Below, piece after piece: positions 29,989 to 37,429 of a stretch of DNA of 38,038 bases. The stretch is from JALYNX01 sp035292605. Lineage in GTDB: Bacteria; Actinomycetota; Acidimicrobiia; Spongiisociales; ZC4RG35. The position numbers and the translations under genes were made by a program. The notes under the pieces are model-generated. The model searched no databases and was not told where the DNA came from. It saw only the letters and a list, made by a program, of their open reading frames with translations. Within the stretch, counting starts at the first letter, position 1; each line of letters starts with the position of its first letter. The DNA is taken from the NCBI GenBank assembly GCA_035292605.1, contig DATDPT010000022.1, forward strand, positions 1 through 38,038. Reading direction: 5' to 3'.

Positions 29989-31527
29989 TCACCCCACCAC
30001 GGTCTCGATGGTGTGCCATCCGGTGGCGCCATCCGGGTCCGGAGGGCGGATCTCGTCGGTTTGCAGATTCCCGTCCCCGTCCGTGGCCCGCACCCGGAGC
30101 ACATGGGAGCCGACGGTGGCGTCCCAGTCGATGGACCACTGCCGCCAACTGTTGTCCGACAAGGGTTCGGATAGCTCTGCCTCCAACCACTCCGCGCTCT
30201 CACCCAGTTGGACCTCGACCTTGGAGATCCCCCGGTCCGGCGCCCAGGCGACACCGGCGACCTGGCGCGGCCCGGCTGGGACTTGTGCTCCGGGCGGTGG
30301 GGTGTCGATCCGGCTTTGAGTCTTCACTGGCGCCTCCTTCGACCAGCCCCTCGGCACCCAGTAGGCGTCGAAGTCGTCCCACCGGGTGAGCTCGATCTCA
30401 GAGATCCATTTCGTCGCCGACACGTATCCATAGAGACCGGCCACCACCAGCCGAGCGGGAAAGCCGTGCTCGAACGGGAGCGGTTCTTCGTTCATCCCCA
30501 CCGCCAAAAGCGCGTCGCGGCCGTCGTACGCGGCCTCGACTGGAAATCCGACCGTGAAATCATCGACCGATCGTCCGACGATCTGCTCCGCCTCGGCTTG
30601 AACCCCGGCTCGATCCAGGATCTCGGTGAGGGGGACGCCGAGCCACTTGGCATTCCCGACCAGGTCCCCACCCACCCGGTTGGAGACACAGGACAAGGTG
30701 ACGTAACGCTCCACCATCCTCAGGTCGAGGATGTCGGCGTAGGTGATGGAGTAGGGACGATCGACCATGCCCTTGACGGTGAGAGTCCATTCCGGCAAGT
30801 CCACTCTGGGCACTGAGAACGCTGCGTCGATCCGATAGAACACATCGTTGGGCGTTATCACTGGGCTCAGACCCGAAACCCCGAGCTCCGCCGCAGGAGG
30901 CACCGGGCCGACAGCCTGGGCGGGCCCCGGCAGCACAACCTCGGCCCGTCCGGCGACTGCCCGTTTGGCTCTCTCCAGGAGGACCCGGCCGGCTCCCGCG
31001 GACAGCGCGGCCAACCCGAGCACAGCGCTCACCCCGATGATGAAGGAACGACGTGACGCGTCGCGTGCCAGGTCGGCACCGCCGCCGGTAGCCGCCGAGG
31101 GAGACAAGCCGAGCAGCCATTGCAGCGAGAGCAGTCCGGTGATCGCAGCCAGACCTCCCGCGACCATCCCCATCCCCAGGCTCACGGCCGGGTCGCGACT
31201 TCCAGCGAGAGCGCCAAGGACGCCGAACCCTATGAACACCAACATTGCGACCCCGAACCGCCTCCTGGCGACCGTTCCCACCACTGCACCCACGAGGACC
31301 ACCACCAGGGTCATGCCGATGAGGAGGGCGAGCTTGTCGGAGGTGCCAAAAACCGAGATTGCCCAGTCCTTGATCGATTTGGGCACCACGTCGATCACCC
31401 AGTTGCCAACGCCTTGGATCAGTGAGGGAACACCGGAGAAGATGCCGGCCGCCAACTCGGAGACACCGAGGGCAACGGCGGCAGCCGCCGCCCCGGCCAG
31501 ACCATCCCGAGCTCGTGTCGATGCCAC
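29989..31527 (-). CDS. Membrane-anchored sulfite-oxidase-fold molybdoenzyme
   Basis: A 512-residue oxidoreductase. The N-terminal 185 residues hold about five membrane helices. The catalytic domain of the sulfite oxidase superfamily covers about 220-385: Mo-binding Cys280 in RYVTLSCVSNRVGGDLVGN (described as Cys followed by VSNRVGG), then NAKWLGVPL, FTVGFPVEAAYDGRDALLA, and GFPARLVVAGLYGYVSATKW. A C-terminal Mo-co oxidoreductase dimerisation domain (about 405-505) completes it. The active domain would face outside. Electron partners are not encoded nearby. Its substrate could be sulfite or another oxyanion or sulfoxide. GTG start is 7 nt after a TAAGTT box. It diverges from tag; the adjacent sulfurtransferase gene converges on it and hints at sulfur metabolism, which is only suggestive. 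Confidence 0.9.
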   Translation of the reverse strand: MASTRARDGLAGAAAAAVALGVSELAAGIFSGVPSLIQGVGNWVIDVVPKSIKDWAISVFGTSDKLALLIGMTLVVVLVGAVVGTVARRRFGVAMLVFIGFGVLGALAGSRDPAVSLGMGMVAGGLAAITGLLSLQWLLGLSPSAATGGGADLARDASRRSFIIGVSAVLGLAALSAGAGRVLLERAKRAVAGRAEVVLPGPAQAVGPVPPAAELGVSGLSPVITPNDVFYRIDAAFSVPRVDLPEWTLTVKGMVDRPYSITYADILDLRMVERYVTLSCVSNRVGGDLVGNAKWLGVPLTEILDRAGVQAEAEQIVGRSVDDFTVGFPVEAAYDGRDALLAVGMNEEPLPFEHGFPARLVVAGLYGYVSATKWISEIELTRWDDFDAYWVPRGWSKEAPVKTQSRIDTPPPGAQVPAGPRQVAGVAWAPDRGISKVEVQLGESAEWLEAELSEPLSDNSWRQWSIDWDATVGSHVLRVRATDGDGNLQTDEIRPPDPDGATGWHTIETVVG

Positions 31528-31534
31528 TGGCTAC

Positions 31535-31540
31535 AACTTA
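31535..31540 (-). promoter_or_regulatory. -10 box of the molybdoenzyme gene (leaderless)
   Basis: TAAGTT on the minus strand lies 7 nt before the GTG at 31527, the same layout as at the exonuclease and lgt genes. No -35 is recognised. Confidence 0.5.
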
Positions 31541-31597
31541 GAGGACACCTCGGCAAATGGAGCTAAAGCAGAACGAACGATCAATAAGGTGAAAGAG

Positions 31598-32203
31598 ATG
31601 GATCTCACCACCGGCGACGACGGATTGACCCGTTGTTGGTGGGCGGCGGAGCCCGAGCTCTATCGGACCTATCACGACACAGAGTGGGGACTTCCGGTCA
31701 CCGAGGACCGGAGGTTGTTCGAGAAGATCTGCCTCGAAGGCTTCCAAGCCGGTCTCTCCTGGCTCACCATCCTCCGCAAGCGCCCCAACTTCCGAGCCGG
31801 ATTCGCCGATTTCGAGATCCGCGATGTGGCCGCGTTCGGCGAGGACGACGTATCCCGGCTCCTCGACGACAGCGGCATCGTGCGTCACCAGGGCAAGATC
31901 CGTTCCACGATCAACAACGCTCAGCGGGCCCTGGAGCTCATCGAGGCCAAAGGAACCCTCGCCACCTACTTCTGGGAATGGGCCGATCCGATCGACCAGC
32001 CACCCACCGGCCTAGCGGCGAGCAGCGACACCTCGAGCGCCATCTCGAAAGACCTCAAAGGCCGTGGATGGTCCTTCGTCGGCCCGACCACCATCTATGC
32101 CTTCATGCAGGCGATGGGGTTGGTCAACGACCACCTCGATGGTTGTCACGTTCGGGAGACCTGCGCCGAGGGGCGCCGGCTGCTATTGAATCACGGCCTA
32201 TAG
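31598..32203 (+). CDS. tag: DNA-3-methyladenine glycosylase I
   Basis: A 201-residue glycosylase that removes 3-methyladenine from alkylated DNA, opening base excision repair. Compared with E. coli Tag, the zinc ligands are conserved (Cys13 in TRCWW, His26 in TYHDTEWG, His179 and Cys183 in NDHLDGCH), as is the catalytic Glu47 in CLEGFQAGLSW, and GIVRHQGKI and FVGPTTIYAFMQAMG. The ATG at 31598 follows AAGGTG at proper spacing, so this gene has a normal leader unlike many neighbours. The frame is open far upstream but only antisense to the molybdoenzyme. Its TAG stop forms part of the -10 box of the next gene. Confidence 0.95.
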   Translation: MDLTTGDDGLTRCWWAAEPELYRTYHDTEWGLPVTEDRRLFEKICLEGFQAGLSWLTILRKRPNFRAGFADFEIRDVAAFGEDDVSRLLDDSGIVRHQGKIRSTINNAQRALELIEAKGTLATYFWEWADPIDQPPTGLAASSDTSSAISKDLKGRGWSFVGPTTIYAFMQAMGLVNDHLDGCHVRETCAEGRRLLLNHGL

Positions 32204-32206
32204 ATT
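32201..32206 (+). promoter_or_regulatory. -10 box of the YbdK-type gene (leaderless)
   Basis: TAGATT, 7 nt before the ATG at 32214. Its first three bases are the stop codon of tag. Confidence 0.5.
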
Positions 32207-32213
32207 CGCGATC

Positions 32214-33347
32214 ATGATCGATCGCCCAGCCTTCACCATCGGCATCGAAGAGGAGTACCTCGTCGTCGAGAGGGAGTCACGTGATCTCATCAAGAGCCCC
32301 CCGCCCGAGATGTGGGACTCGTTGCGGGAAGTGCTCGGCCCGCAGGTGACTCCTGAGTTCCTCAAAGCCCAGATCGAGGTGGGGACCAAGGTATGCACCC
32401 GGGTCCAAGACGCTCGCGAGGACCTGGCCAATCTGAGACGGGACCTGTCGAATGTGGTGGGCGAGTATGGAGCGGCGATCATCGCCGCCTCCACCCATCC
32501 TTTCGCCAACTGGGCGGAGCAGGAGACCACCGAGCAGCCCCGTTACACCAACCTGGCGGCCGACTACCAGCAGGTGGCCCGACAACTCGTCATCTGTGGG
32601 ATGCATGTCCATGTCGGGATCGAGGATCCCCATCTCCGGATCGACCTGATGAACCAGGTCAAGTACATGCTCCCTCACCTTCTGGCCTTGACCACCTCCT
32701 CGCCCTTCTGGGCCGGAAGCCCAACCGGGCTCCTCGCCTATCGGCTGATCATCTTCAGGAACCTCCCGCGGACCGGGCTTCCCCAGGATTTCGTCTCATG
32801 GGGCGAGTATGAGCGAACAGTCGAACTGATGATCGATGCCGGTCTCATCGACAGCCCGAGCAGCCTGTGGTGGGACATTCGACCCTCCGGCCGCTACCCC
32901 ACCCTCGAGATGAGGGTGAGCGACGTCTGCACCCGTCTCGACGATGCGATCACGGTGGCCGCCATCTACGTCTGCCTCTTGTCGATGTTGTTTCGGCTGA
33001 GAAGGCAGAACCAGAGATGGCGCACCTATCCGCCATTCCTGATCGCAGAGAACATGTGGCGGGCCCAGCGCTATGGGACCGAGGGATCGCTCGTCGATTT
33101 CGGCAAGGGTGAGTTGGTCCAATTCCCTGATCTGGTCGAGGAGATCATCGAGGTATTGGCCCAGGACTCCGTGGAGCTCGGGGTCCGCGACGAGGTCCGG
33201 CACGCCCGCACCATCGTCCAGCAAGGAACCAGTGCCCACCGCCAGCTGGCTATCTACGAGGCCGCGCTCGCCTCGGGAGCAAGCAACGACGAGGCGTTGC
33301 GGGCCGTGGTGGACGGTTTGATCGAGGACACCCTCTTTGGCATCTGA
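32214..33347 (+). CDS. YbdK-type carboxylate-amine ligase (GCS2 family)
   Basis: A 377-residue enzyme of the glutamate-cysteine ligase 2 family. It opens with the ATP/metal motif TIGIEEEYLVV, followed by KAQIEVGTKVC, the sequence ICGMHVHVGI with metal-binding histidines, SPFWAGSPTGLLAYR and WWDIRPSGRYPTLEMRVSD. Members join a carboxylate and an amine using ATP; weak glutamate-cysteine ligase activity is known for E. coli YbdK, and actinobacterial relatives serve varied pathways. The true substrates are open. The ATG at 32214 follows a leaderless -10 box overlapping the tag stop. The next gene starts 42 nt downstream with its own -10 candidate. Confidence 0.92.
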   Translation: MIDRPAFTIGIEEEYLVVERESRDLIKSPPPEMWDSLREVLGPQVTPEFLKAQIEVGTKVCTRVQDAREDLANLRRDLSNVVGEYGAAIIAASTHPFANWAEQETTEQPRYTNLAADYQQVARQLVICGMHVHVGIEDPHLRIDLMNQVKYMLPHLLALTTSSPFWAGSPTGLLAYRLIIFRNLPRTGLPQDFVSWGEYERTVELMIDAGLIDSPSSLWWDIRPSGRYPTLEMRVSDVCTRLDDAITVAAIYVCLLSMLFRLRRQNQRWRTYPPFLIAENMWRAQRYGTEGSLVDFGKGELVQFPDLVEEIIEVLAQDSVELGVRDEVRHARTIVQQGTSAHRQLAIYEAALASGASNDEALRAVVDGLIEDTLFGI

Positions 33348-33389
33348 GGGCTGGTACCGTCGCGACGCCCCATCCGGAAGAAGAGAACT

Positions 33390-34172
33390 TTGGCCCGTCC
33401 GATCCGCATCGCCGTGCAAATGCAACCACAACACGCCGAGTACCCCCAGATCAGGGCAGCAGTAGCCAAAGCCGACGAGCTGGGAACAGACATCGTCTTC
33501 AACTGGGACCACTTCTTCCCGTTGAGCGGTGATCCCGAGGGCAAGCACTTCGAATGCTGGACCATGCTGGCTTCGTGGGCCGAGATAACTGAGCGAGTGG
33601 AAATCGGCGCCCTCGTCACCTGCAACAGCTACCGCAACCCGGACCTCTTGGCCGATATGGCGCGCACCGTGGATCACGTCTCGGATGGCCGGCTCATCCT
33701 CGGGATAGGGGCGGGATGGTTCGAGAAGGACTATGACGAATACGGGTACCAATTCGGGACCCCGGGATCCAGGCTCGCCGACCTCAAGGCAGCCCTCCCA
33801 AGGATCGAGAAACGATGGGCTCGGCTGAATCCGCCACCCACCCGCAAGATCCCGGTCATGATCGGTGGGGGTGGCGAGAGAAAGACACTTCGGTACACGG
33901 CCGAGCACGCCGACATGTGGCATGGCTTCGGGCAGGCCGAGATCATCCGGCACAAGAACCAGGTCCTCGACGATTGGTGCCGTCAGGTGGGCCGGGACCC
34001 GTCCGAAATAGAGCGGTCATGTAGCGCCAACATGCATCGGCTTGAATCCGGTGACGCGTTCCTCGAAGCCGGTGCCAACCTGATCACCCTGGAACTCGAC
34101 GGCCGATCGGGTTACGACCTGGAGCCGGTGGTGGATTGGCTGGCCTGGCGAGACGAGAAGAACCGCAGCTGA
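33390..34172 (+). CDS. LLM-class (luciferase-like) F420-dependent oxidoreductase
   Basis: A 260-residue TIM-barrel oxidoreductase of the luciferase-like monooxygenase class. Characteristic parts are DIVFNWDHFFPLSGDP, RVEIGALVTCNSYRNPDLLADMART in two parts, VDHVSDGRLILGIGAGWFEKDYDEYG, and KIPVMIGGGGERKTLRYTAEHADMW. The bend and cofactor-phosphate motifs fit F420 users rather than FMN users, but that is a family-level judgement. The substrate is unknown. TTG start with GGAAGAAGAG upstream; TACCGT at 33355 would give a leader of about 23 nt. It converges on the lgt gene with a 10-nt gap. Confidence 0.9.
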   Translation: MARPIRIAVQMQPQHAEYPQIRAAVAKADELGTDIVFNWDHFFPLSGDPEGKHFECWTMLASWAEITERVEIGALVTCNSYRNPDLLADMARTVDHVSDGRLILGIGAGWFEKDYDEYGYQFGTPGSRLADLKAALPRIEKRWARLNPPPTRKIPVMIGGGGERKTLRYTAEHADMWHGFGQAEIIRHKNQVLDDWCRQVGRDPSEIERSCSANMHRLESGDAFLEAGANLITLELDGRSGYDLEPVVDWLAWRDEKNRS

Positions 34173-34182
34173 GGGGTCGGAG

Positions 34183-35055
34183 TCAGACCTCGGCGCCAAT
34201 CAACTGACGGTCGGCTTCGGCCGTTGCGAACTCCTGGGTCCGGTCCAGCCACCAGATAACCACCACGCCCCCAATGCCCGCGGCGAGCCCGCTGAGCTGG
34301 TTCCAGGTGAACCCCCCGACTACGGCATCGCCCATCCCGAAGCGCAGGCCATCGAGCAGGAAGCGCTGGAACCCATACCAGGCGACCCAAAGGAAGAAGA
34401 GCTGGCCGTAGTGGAGTCGGAAACGGCGGTAGACCAGGTAGAGGACCCCGATGAGGATGGCCGCTCCGATCAGGTCGTAGAGCGCCACGTGGTGATAGAT
34501 CCCACAGAATCCGTCGGGGCCAACCGTCGCCTCCGTGCACTCCAGGAGATCGTGCTGGGGAGCCACGTCGTAACCGGGCCGAATCCCGTAACCCCACCAT
34601 ACGGTGGTGGCCCGGCCCAAATGCTCGACGATGGCGAGATCTCCGAGCCTTCCCACCACGGTCCCCAAGGCCAGACCGAAAGATGAGGCGTCGAGCGTGG
34701 CCAGGACCGGCATCCCCAGCTGACGCATCCGCCACCCGCCGGCGAGGATGCCTCCCAGGAACCCACCCATGATCGAGAAGTTCCCGGCGACGGGGTTCAG
34801 AGCGTCGAGCAAGGGGACTCCATCCAAGATCTGAGCGGGGGCGGTGAAATAGCGGGCGCCGAGGAGGGCCCCGATCAGACCCCAGGTCAGACATGACTGG
34901 TATTTCACCGTGTCGAAGCCGCGTCTCCCCAGCTGCCGTGTGGCGAGCCAGGCGCCGGCCACGAACCCGAGAGCGGCGAAGACCCCGTGCAGTGAGAAAT
35001 TGAGGGGGCCCAGGTCCCAGATCGGGATCGGTGGGTAGGTGATCACGGCGAGCAT
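34183..35055 (-). CDS. lgt: Prolipoprotein diacylglyceryl transferase family protein
   Basis: A 290-residue, seven-helix membrane protein of the Lgt family, which transfers diacylglycerol to the lipobox cysteine of prolipoproteins. Family order is kept: LHGVFAALGFVAG in helix 1, ARYF, NFSIMGGFLGGILAGG (92-107), GRLGDLAIVEHLGR (135-148), YHHVALYDLIGA (187-198) and RFLLDGLRFG (231-240). Several normally invariant sites differ: the His of HGGLIG is Met96, the Asn of GRIGN is Asp139, and HPTQLYE reads HHVALYD. It could be a diverged true Lgt or a relative with another role. The ATG at 35055 is 7 nt after TACTCT. The longer open frame upstream runs through a repeat cluster and is rejected. Confidence 0.82.
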   Translation of the reverse strand: MLAVITYPPIPIWDLGPLNFSLHGVFAALGFVAGAWLATRQLGRRGFDTVKYQSCLTWGLIGALLGARYFTAPAQILDGVPLLDALNPVAGNFSIMGGFLGGILAGGWRMRQLGMPVLATLDASSFGLALGTVVGRLGDLAIVEHLGRATTVWWGYGIRPGYDVAPQHDLLECTEATVGPDGFCGIYHHVALYDLIGAAILIGVLYLVYRRFRLHYGQLFFLWVAWYGFQRFLLDGLRFGMGDAVVGGFTWNQLSGLAAGIGGVVVIWWLDRTQEFATAEADRQLIGAEV

Positions 35056-35062
35056 GTTTGGG

Positions 35063-35068
35063 AGAGTA
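35063..35068 (-). promoter_or_regulatory. -10 box of lgt (leaderless)
   Basis: TACTCT on the minus strand lies 7 nt before the ATG at 35055. No Shine-Dalgarno sequence lies between. Confidence 0.5.
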
Positions 35069-35125
35069 CCTAGACCAATCCACAAGCTCGCCGTGGGGCG
35101 GTAGCACCGGCCGGCAATAGGGAAG

Positions 35126-35256
35126 CCCCCCTCCCCGGCTCCGCCGGTACTCCCCCCATCGCCTGCGGCGCCCCCCTCCCGGCTTCGCCGGCGCTCCCCC
35201 CAACGCTCACTTCGTTCACTGGGGGGAGAGATGCTCACTCCGTTCGCTGGGGAGAG
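35126..35256. repeat. GC-rich repeat cluster with snap-back sequences
   Basis: Two direct copies of about 32 nt (35126-35158 and 35171-35202) each read C-run, TCCC, a GGCTYCGCC hairpin and CTCCCCCCA. The hairpins are CCGGC-TCC-GCCGG-like and CCGGC-TTC-GCCGG. The last CTCCCCCCA (35194-35202) pairs with TGGGGGGAG (35220-35228). After it come two near-identical 24-26-nt units starting GCTCACT(T/C)CGTTC (35205-35230 and 35233-35256). The cluster occupies most of the 220-nt gap between lgt and a membrane-protein gene. It looks like a short dispersed intergenic repeat rather than CRISPR. Confidence 0.75.
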
Positions 35257-35275
35257 ACAAGTAGAGTCCCGGACC

Positions 35276-36442
35276 GTGAGCGACCTGCTGCCGACCGTGG
35301 CTGCCGCCTTGAACACCCCTGAGAGCCTGATCAGACGATCGGCGGCGGCCCGGGCCGCCGCCAACGGCACGACGATCGACGATGTCCTGGCCGCATGGGC
35401 CGGTGGCGCTCCCGTTGCCGTGTCGAGTCCGGCGGCGCCCTCCGAACCGGGCCCCGAACCGGTCGCAACTGAACCCGCACCGACACCTGAGCCCGTGGCC
35501 ACGGCCTCCGTGATCGGGGCTCCAAGCCAAGTTGTCGTGGCGGTCGAGCCCGAGCCGGAGCCGGAGCCGCTCGAGCCGGTCCCGCTCAGCAAGAGGATTC
35601 GAAGCGCCACCAGGGTCGGGGCGTGGACCGGCTTGGTTCTGGGTCTCACCGGCTTCCTCATCGCCACCACCTGGTGGGCGGAGAACGCCACCGTCACCGG
35701 TGAGGGCCCCTACACCCCGGTGATCCAGGCCAACTCGACCTCGGTCATCACCGGTGTGGCCTTGGTGAGCATCGTGTTCGGCGCCATCGCTGCCGGGCTT
35801 TCCCGCGCCTCTGCTGCATGGGCCAACCCCGGAATGCAACTCAGTAACTCCCCGGCTTCAACCGGCTGGTTGGGCGCTCTGATCGGCCTGCTCCTCGGTA
35901 TCGGAGCCGCGGCTCTGTTGACCAGTGGTTTCGGCACCCCAGTCGAGGGAGTCGAAGGGATGATCCACCTCCCGGTGCTCCCGACGCTTGCGGTGACGCT
36001 GCTCGGTGGGGCGGTGCTCGGCGGGATCACGGCTGCCGCCACCCAGGTCGTGGCGGTTCCCGTGGCCGTGGCCGACGACGCCGATGAGATCGCCGAGTTG
36101 AAGGCTCGCCTGGGCGGAGCCCTGACCATTCCAGCCCTGGGCTTGCTCATCCTCGTGTTACTGGTGCTCCCCTTTGCCTGGGCTCTGATCGAGTCGAGTC
36201 ACCTGACCTCAGGCGGAGCGGCGGTGGTGGCGATAGTCACCGCCCTCGGAATCCTTGGGTTCGCCTCGCTCGCCGGAACCCGGCCCAACGTCAAGGTCAG
36301 TCTCGGCGAGGCCATGATCGCCCTGATCGGGATCGCGACCGTTCTTCTCATCGTCTTCGCAGTGCTACTCGCACGCAGCTCGGGAGAGGGACAGGAGGAG
36401 CGGGCCGGCGAGGAGGCCGTCGTCGTCCAGATGCTGGGCTAG
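35276..36442 (+). CDS. Uncharacterised polytopic membrane protein with acidic proline-rich linker
   Basis: A 388-residue protein. Residues 1-44 form a small helical domain (LLPTVAAALNTPESLIRRSA, then ARAAANGTTIDDVLAAWAGG). Residues 45-103 are a Pro, Glu, Ala and Val linker ending EPEPEPEPLEPVPL. About seven membrane helices follow (113-131, 155-174, 197-215, 235-262, 283-302, 314-333, 345-366) and a short charged tail. I recognise no family for the membrane part. The helical head on a flexible linker suggests a docking or tethering module on the cytoplasmic side. The GTG at 35276 is chosen because TAGAGT lies 8 nt upstream and the repeat cluster ends just before; an in-frame ATG at 35231 lies inside the repeats. 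It converges on serA. Confidence 0.72.
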   Translation: MSDLLPTVAAALNTPESLIRRSAAARAAANGTTIDDVLAAWAGGAPVAVSSPAAPSEPGPEPVATEPAPTPEPVATASVIGAPSQVVVAVEPEPEPEPLEPVPLSKRIRSATRVGAWTGLVLGLTGFLIATTWWAENATVTGEGPYTPVIQANSTSVITGVALVSIVFGAIAAGLSRASAAWANPGMQLSNSPASTGWLGALIGLLLGIGAAALLTSGFGTPVEGVEGMIHLPVLPTLAVTLLGGAVLGGITAAATQVVAVPVAVADDADEIAELKARLGGALTIPALGLLILVLLVLPFAWALIESSHLTSGGAAVVAIVTALGILGFASLAGTRPNVKVSLGEAMIALIGIATVLLIVFAVLLARSSGEGQEERAGEEAVVVQMLG

Positions 36443-36469
36443 CAGTTCCCTCGCCGCCGACGTGTGGCG

Positions 36470-37429
36470 CTAGGTCGAGTTCACGGACCCGGAGAGATCG
36501 CCATGGGCGAGGGCATCGCGCACCGATTCCGCGATCTCGCGAGCCACCAATTCCTGGGCTTCCACAGTCGACGCCCCGAGATGCGGCGTGAGCACCACGT
36601 TGGGCAGGTTGAGGAGCGGGCTGTCCGGGGGGAGTGGCTCGAACTCGAAGACATCGAGGGCCGCGCCGGCCAGACGACCTCGGATCAACGCTCGGCCCAG
36701 AGCCTCCTCATCGATCACGCCTCCTCGCGAGACGTTGACAACGAACGCGCCGGGCTTCATTCGTGACAGGGCCCTCTCATCGATCAGGTGGAAGGTCTCA
36801 TCGGTGAGGGGGACGTGGAGGGAGATGATGTCCCCATGGTTGAGGACCTCATCGAGCCCGGTGAGGGCCAGGCCGATGTCGTTGGCGCGCTCGGCCGTCA
36901 GGTACGGGTCGTAGGCGAGGATCTTCATCCCGAAGGCCCGGCATCTGCCGGCCACCTCACTCCCGATCCGACCGGCGCCCACCAGGCCCAGTGTCCTGTC
37001 CTTGAGCTGGAGACCCCTGAGCCGCGAGCGGTCCCATTTCCCGGCCCGCATCGAACGATCCGCCTCCGCCACCCGTCGGACAACCGAGAGGATCAAAGCC
37101 ATCGTGAGCTCGGCCGCGGCCACGGTGTTGCCCGCAGGGGAATTGAGTACGGCGATACCGCGCTCGGTCGCCGCCGGAAGGTCGATGTTGTCCACCCCGA
37201 CCCCGGCTCGTCCCACCACTTTGAGGCGTGGGCCCTTGGCCAGCAATTCCCTGGTCACCCTGGTGGCGCTTCTAACCACCAAACCGTCGGCCTCGGCCAG
37301 CGCCGCCTGGAACGCATCGGTCGCGGAGTCGTCGACCCGGGTCACCTGAAACCGCCCATCTTCGAGGAGGGGGGCGAGACCAGACTCGGAGACGTGATCG
37401 GTCACGACGACTCTGAAGTCTGCATTCAT
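36470..37429 (-). CDS. serA: D-3-phosphoglycerate dehydrogenase, short form
   Basis: A 319-residue NAD-dependent 2-hydroxyacid dehydrogenase that oxidises 3-phosphoglycerate at the start of serine synthesis. The split catalytic domain is at about 1-100 and 290-319, with GRAGVGVDNIDLPAA; the Rossmann domain has GLVGAGRIGSEVAGR, followed by SLHVPLTDET, NVSRGGVIDEEAL with the catalytic Arg region, and LTPHLGASTVEAQ with the catalytic His. It lacks the ASB and ACT domains of the long mycobacterial enzyme, so serine feedback through ACT is not expected. The ATG at 37429 overlaps the aminotransferase stop as ATGA and gives the standard start MNADFRVVVTDHVSESG. This pairing makes the phosphoglycerate role likely over other hydroxyacids. 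Confidence 0.93.
   Translation of the reverse strand: MNADFRVVVTDHVSESGLAPLLEDGRFQVTRVDDSATDAFQAALAEADGLVVRSATRVTRELLAKGPRLKVVGRAGVGVDNIDLPAATERGIAVLNSPAGNTVAAAELTMALILSVVRRVAEADRSMRAGKWDRSRLRGLQLKDRTLGLVGAGRIGSEVAGRCRAFGMKILAYDPYLTAERANDIGLALTGLDEVLNHGDIISLHVPLTDETFHLIDERALSRMKPGAFVVNVSRGGVIDEEALGRALIRGRLAGAALDVFEFEPLPPDSPLLNLPNVVLTPHLGASTVEAQELVAREIAESVRDALAHGDLSGSVNST

Noticed and set aside
32796..33953. 385-codon minus-strand frame over the YbdK-type and LLM genes
   Set aside because: It is a shadow of two well-supported genes and runs across their intergenic gap and promoter.
34021..34029. A GTAGCGCCA match to the first hairpin of the cloverleaf element
   Set aside because: It lies in the coding sequence of the LLM enzyme without the paired arm, so it is best explained by chance.
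35126..35256. Possible CRISPR array
   Set aside because: There are only two imperfect copies of each unit, the spacers are not of constant length, and no cas gene is near.
35056..35697. Upstream extension of the lgt frame to a 504-codon ORF
   Set aside because: The extension translates the repeat cluster and the antisense of the next gene into low-complexity sequence. The ATG at 35055 with a leaderless -10 box fits the family length.
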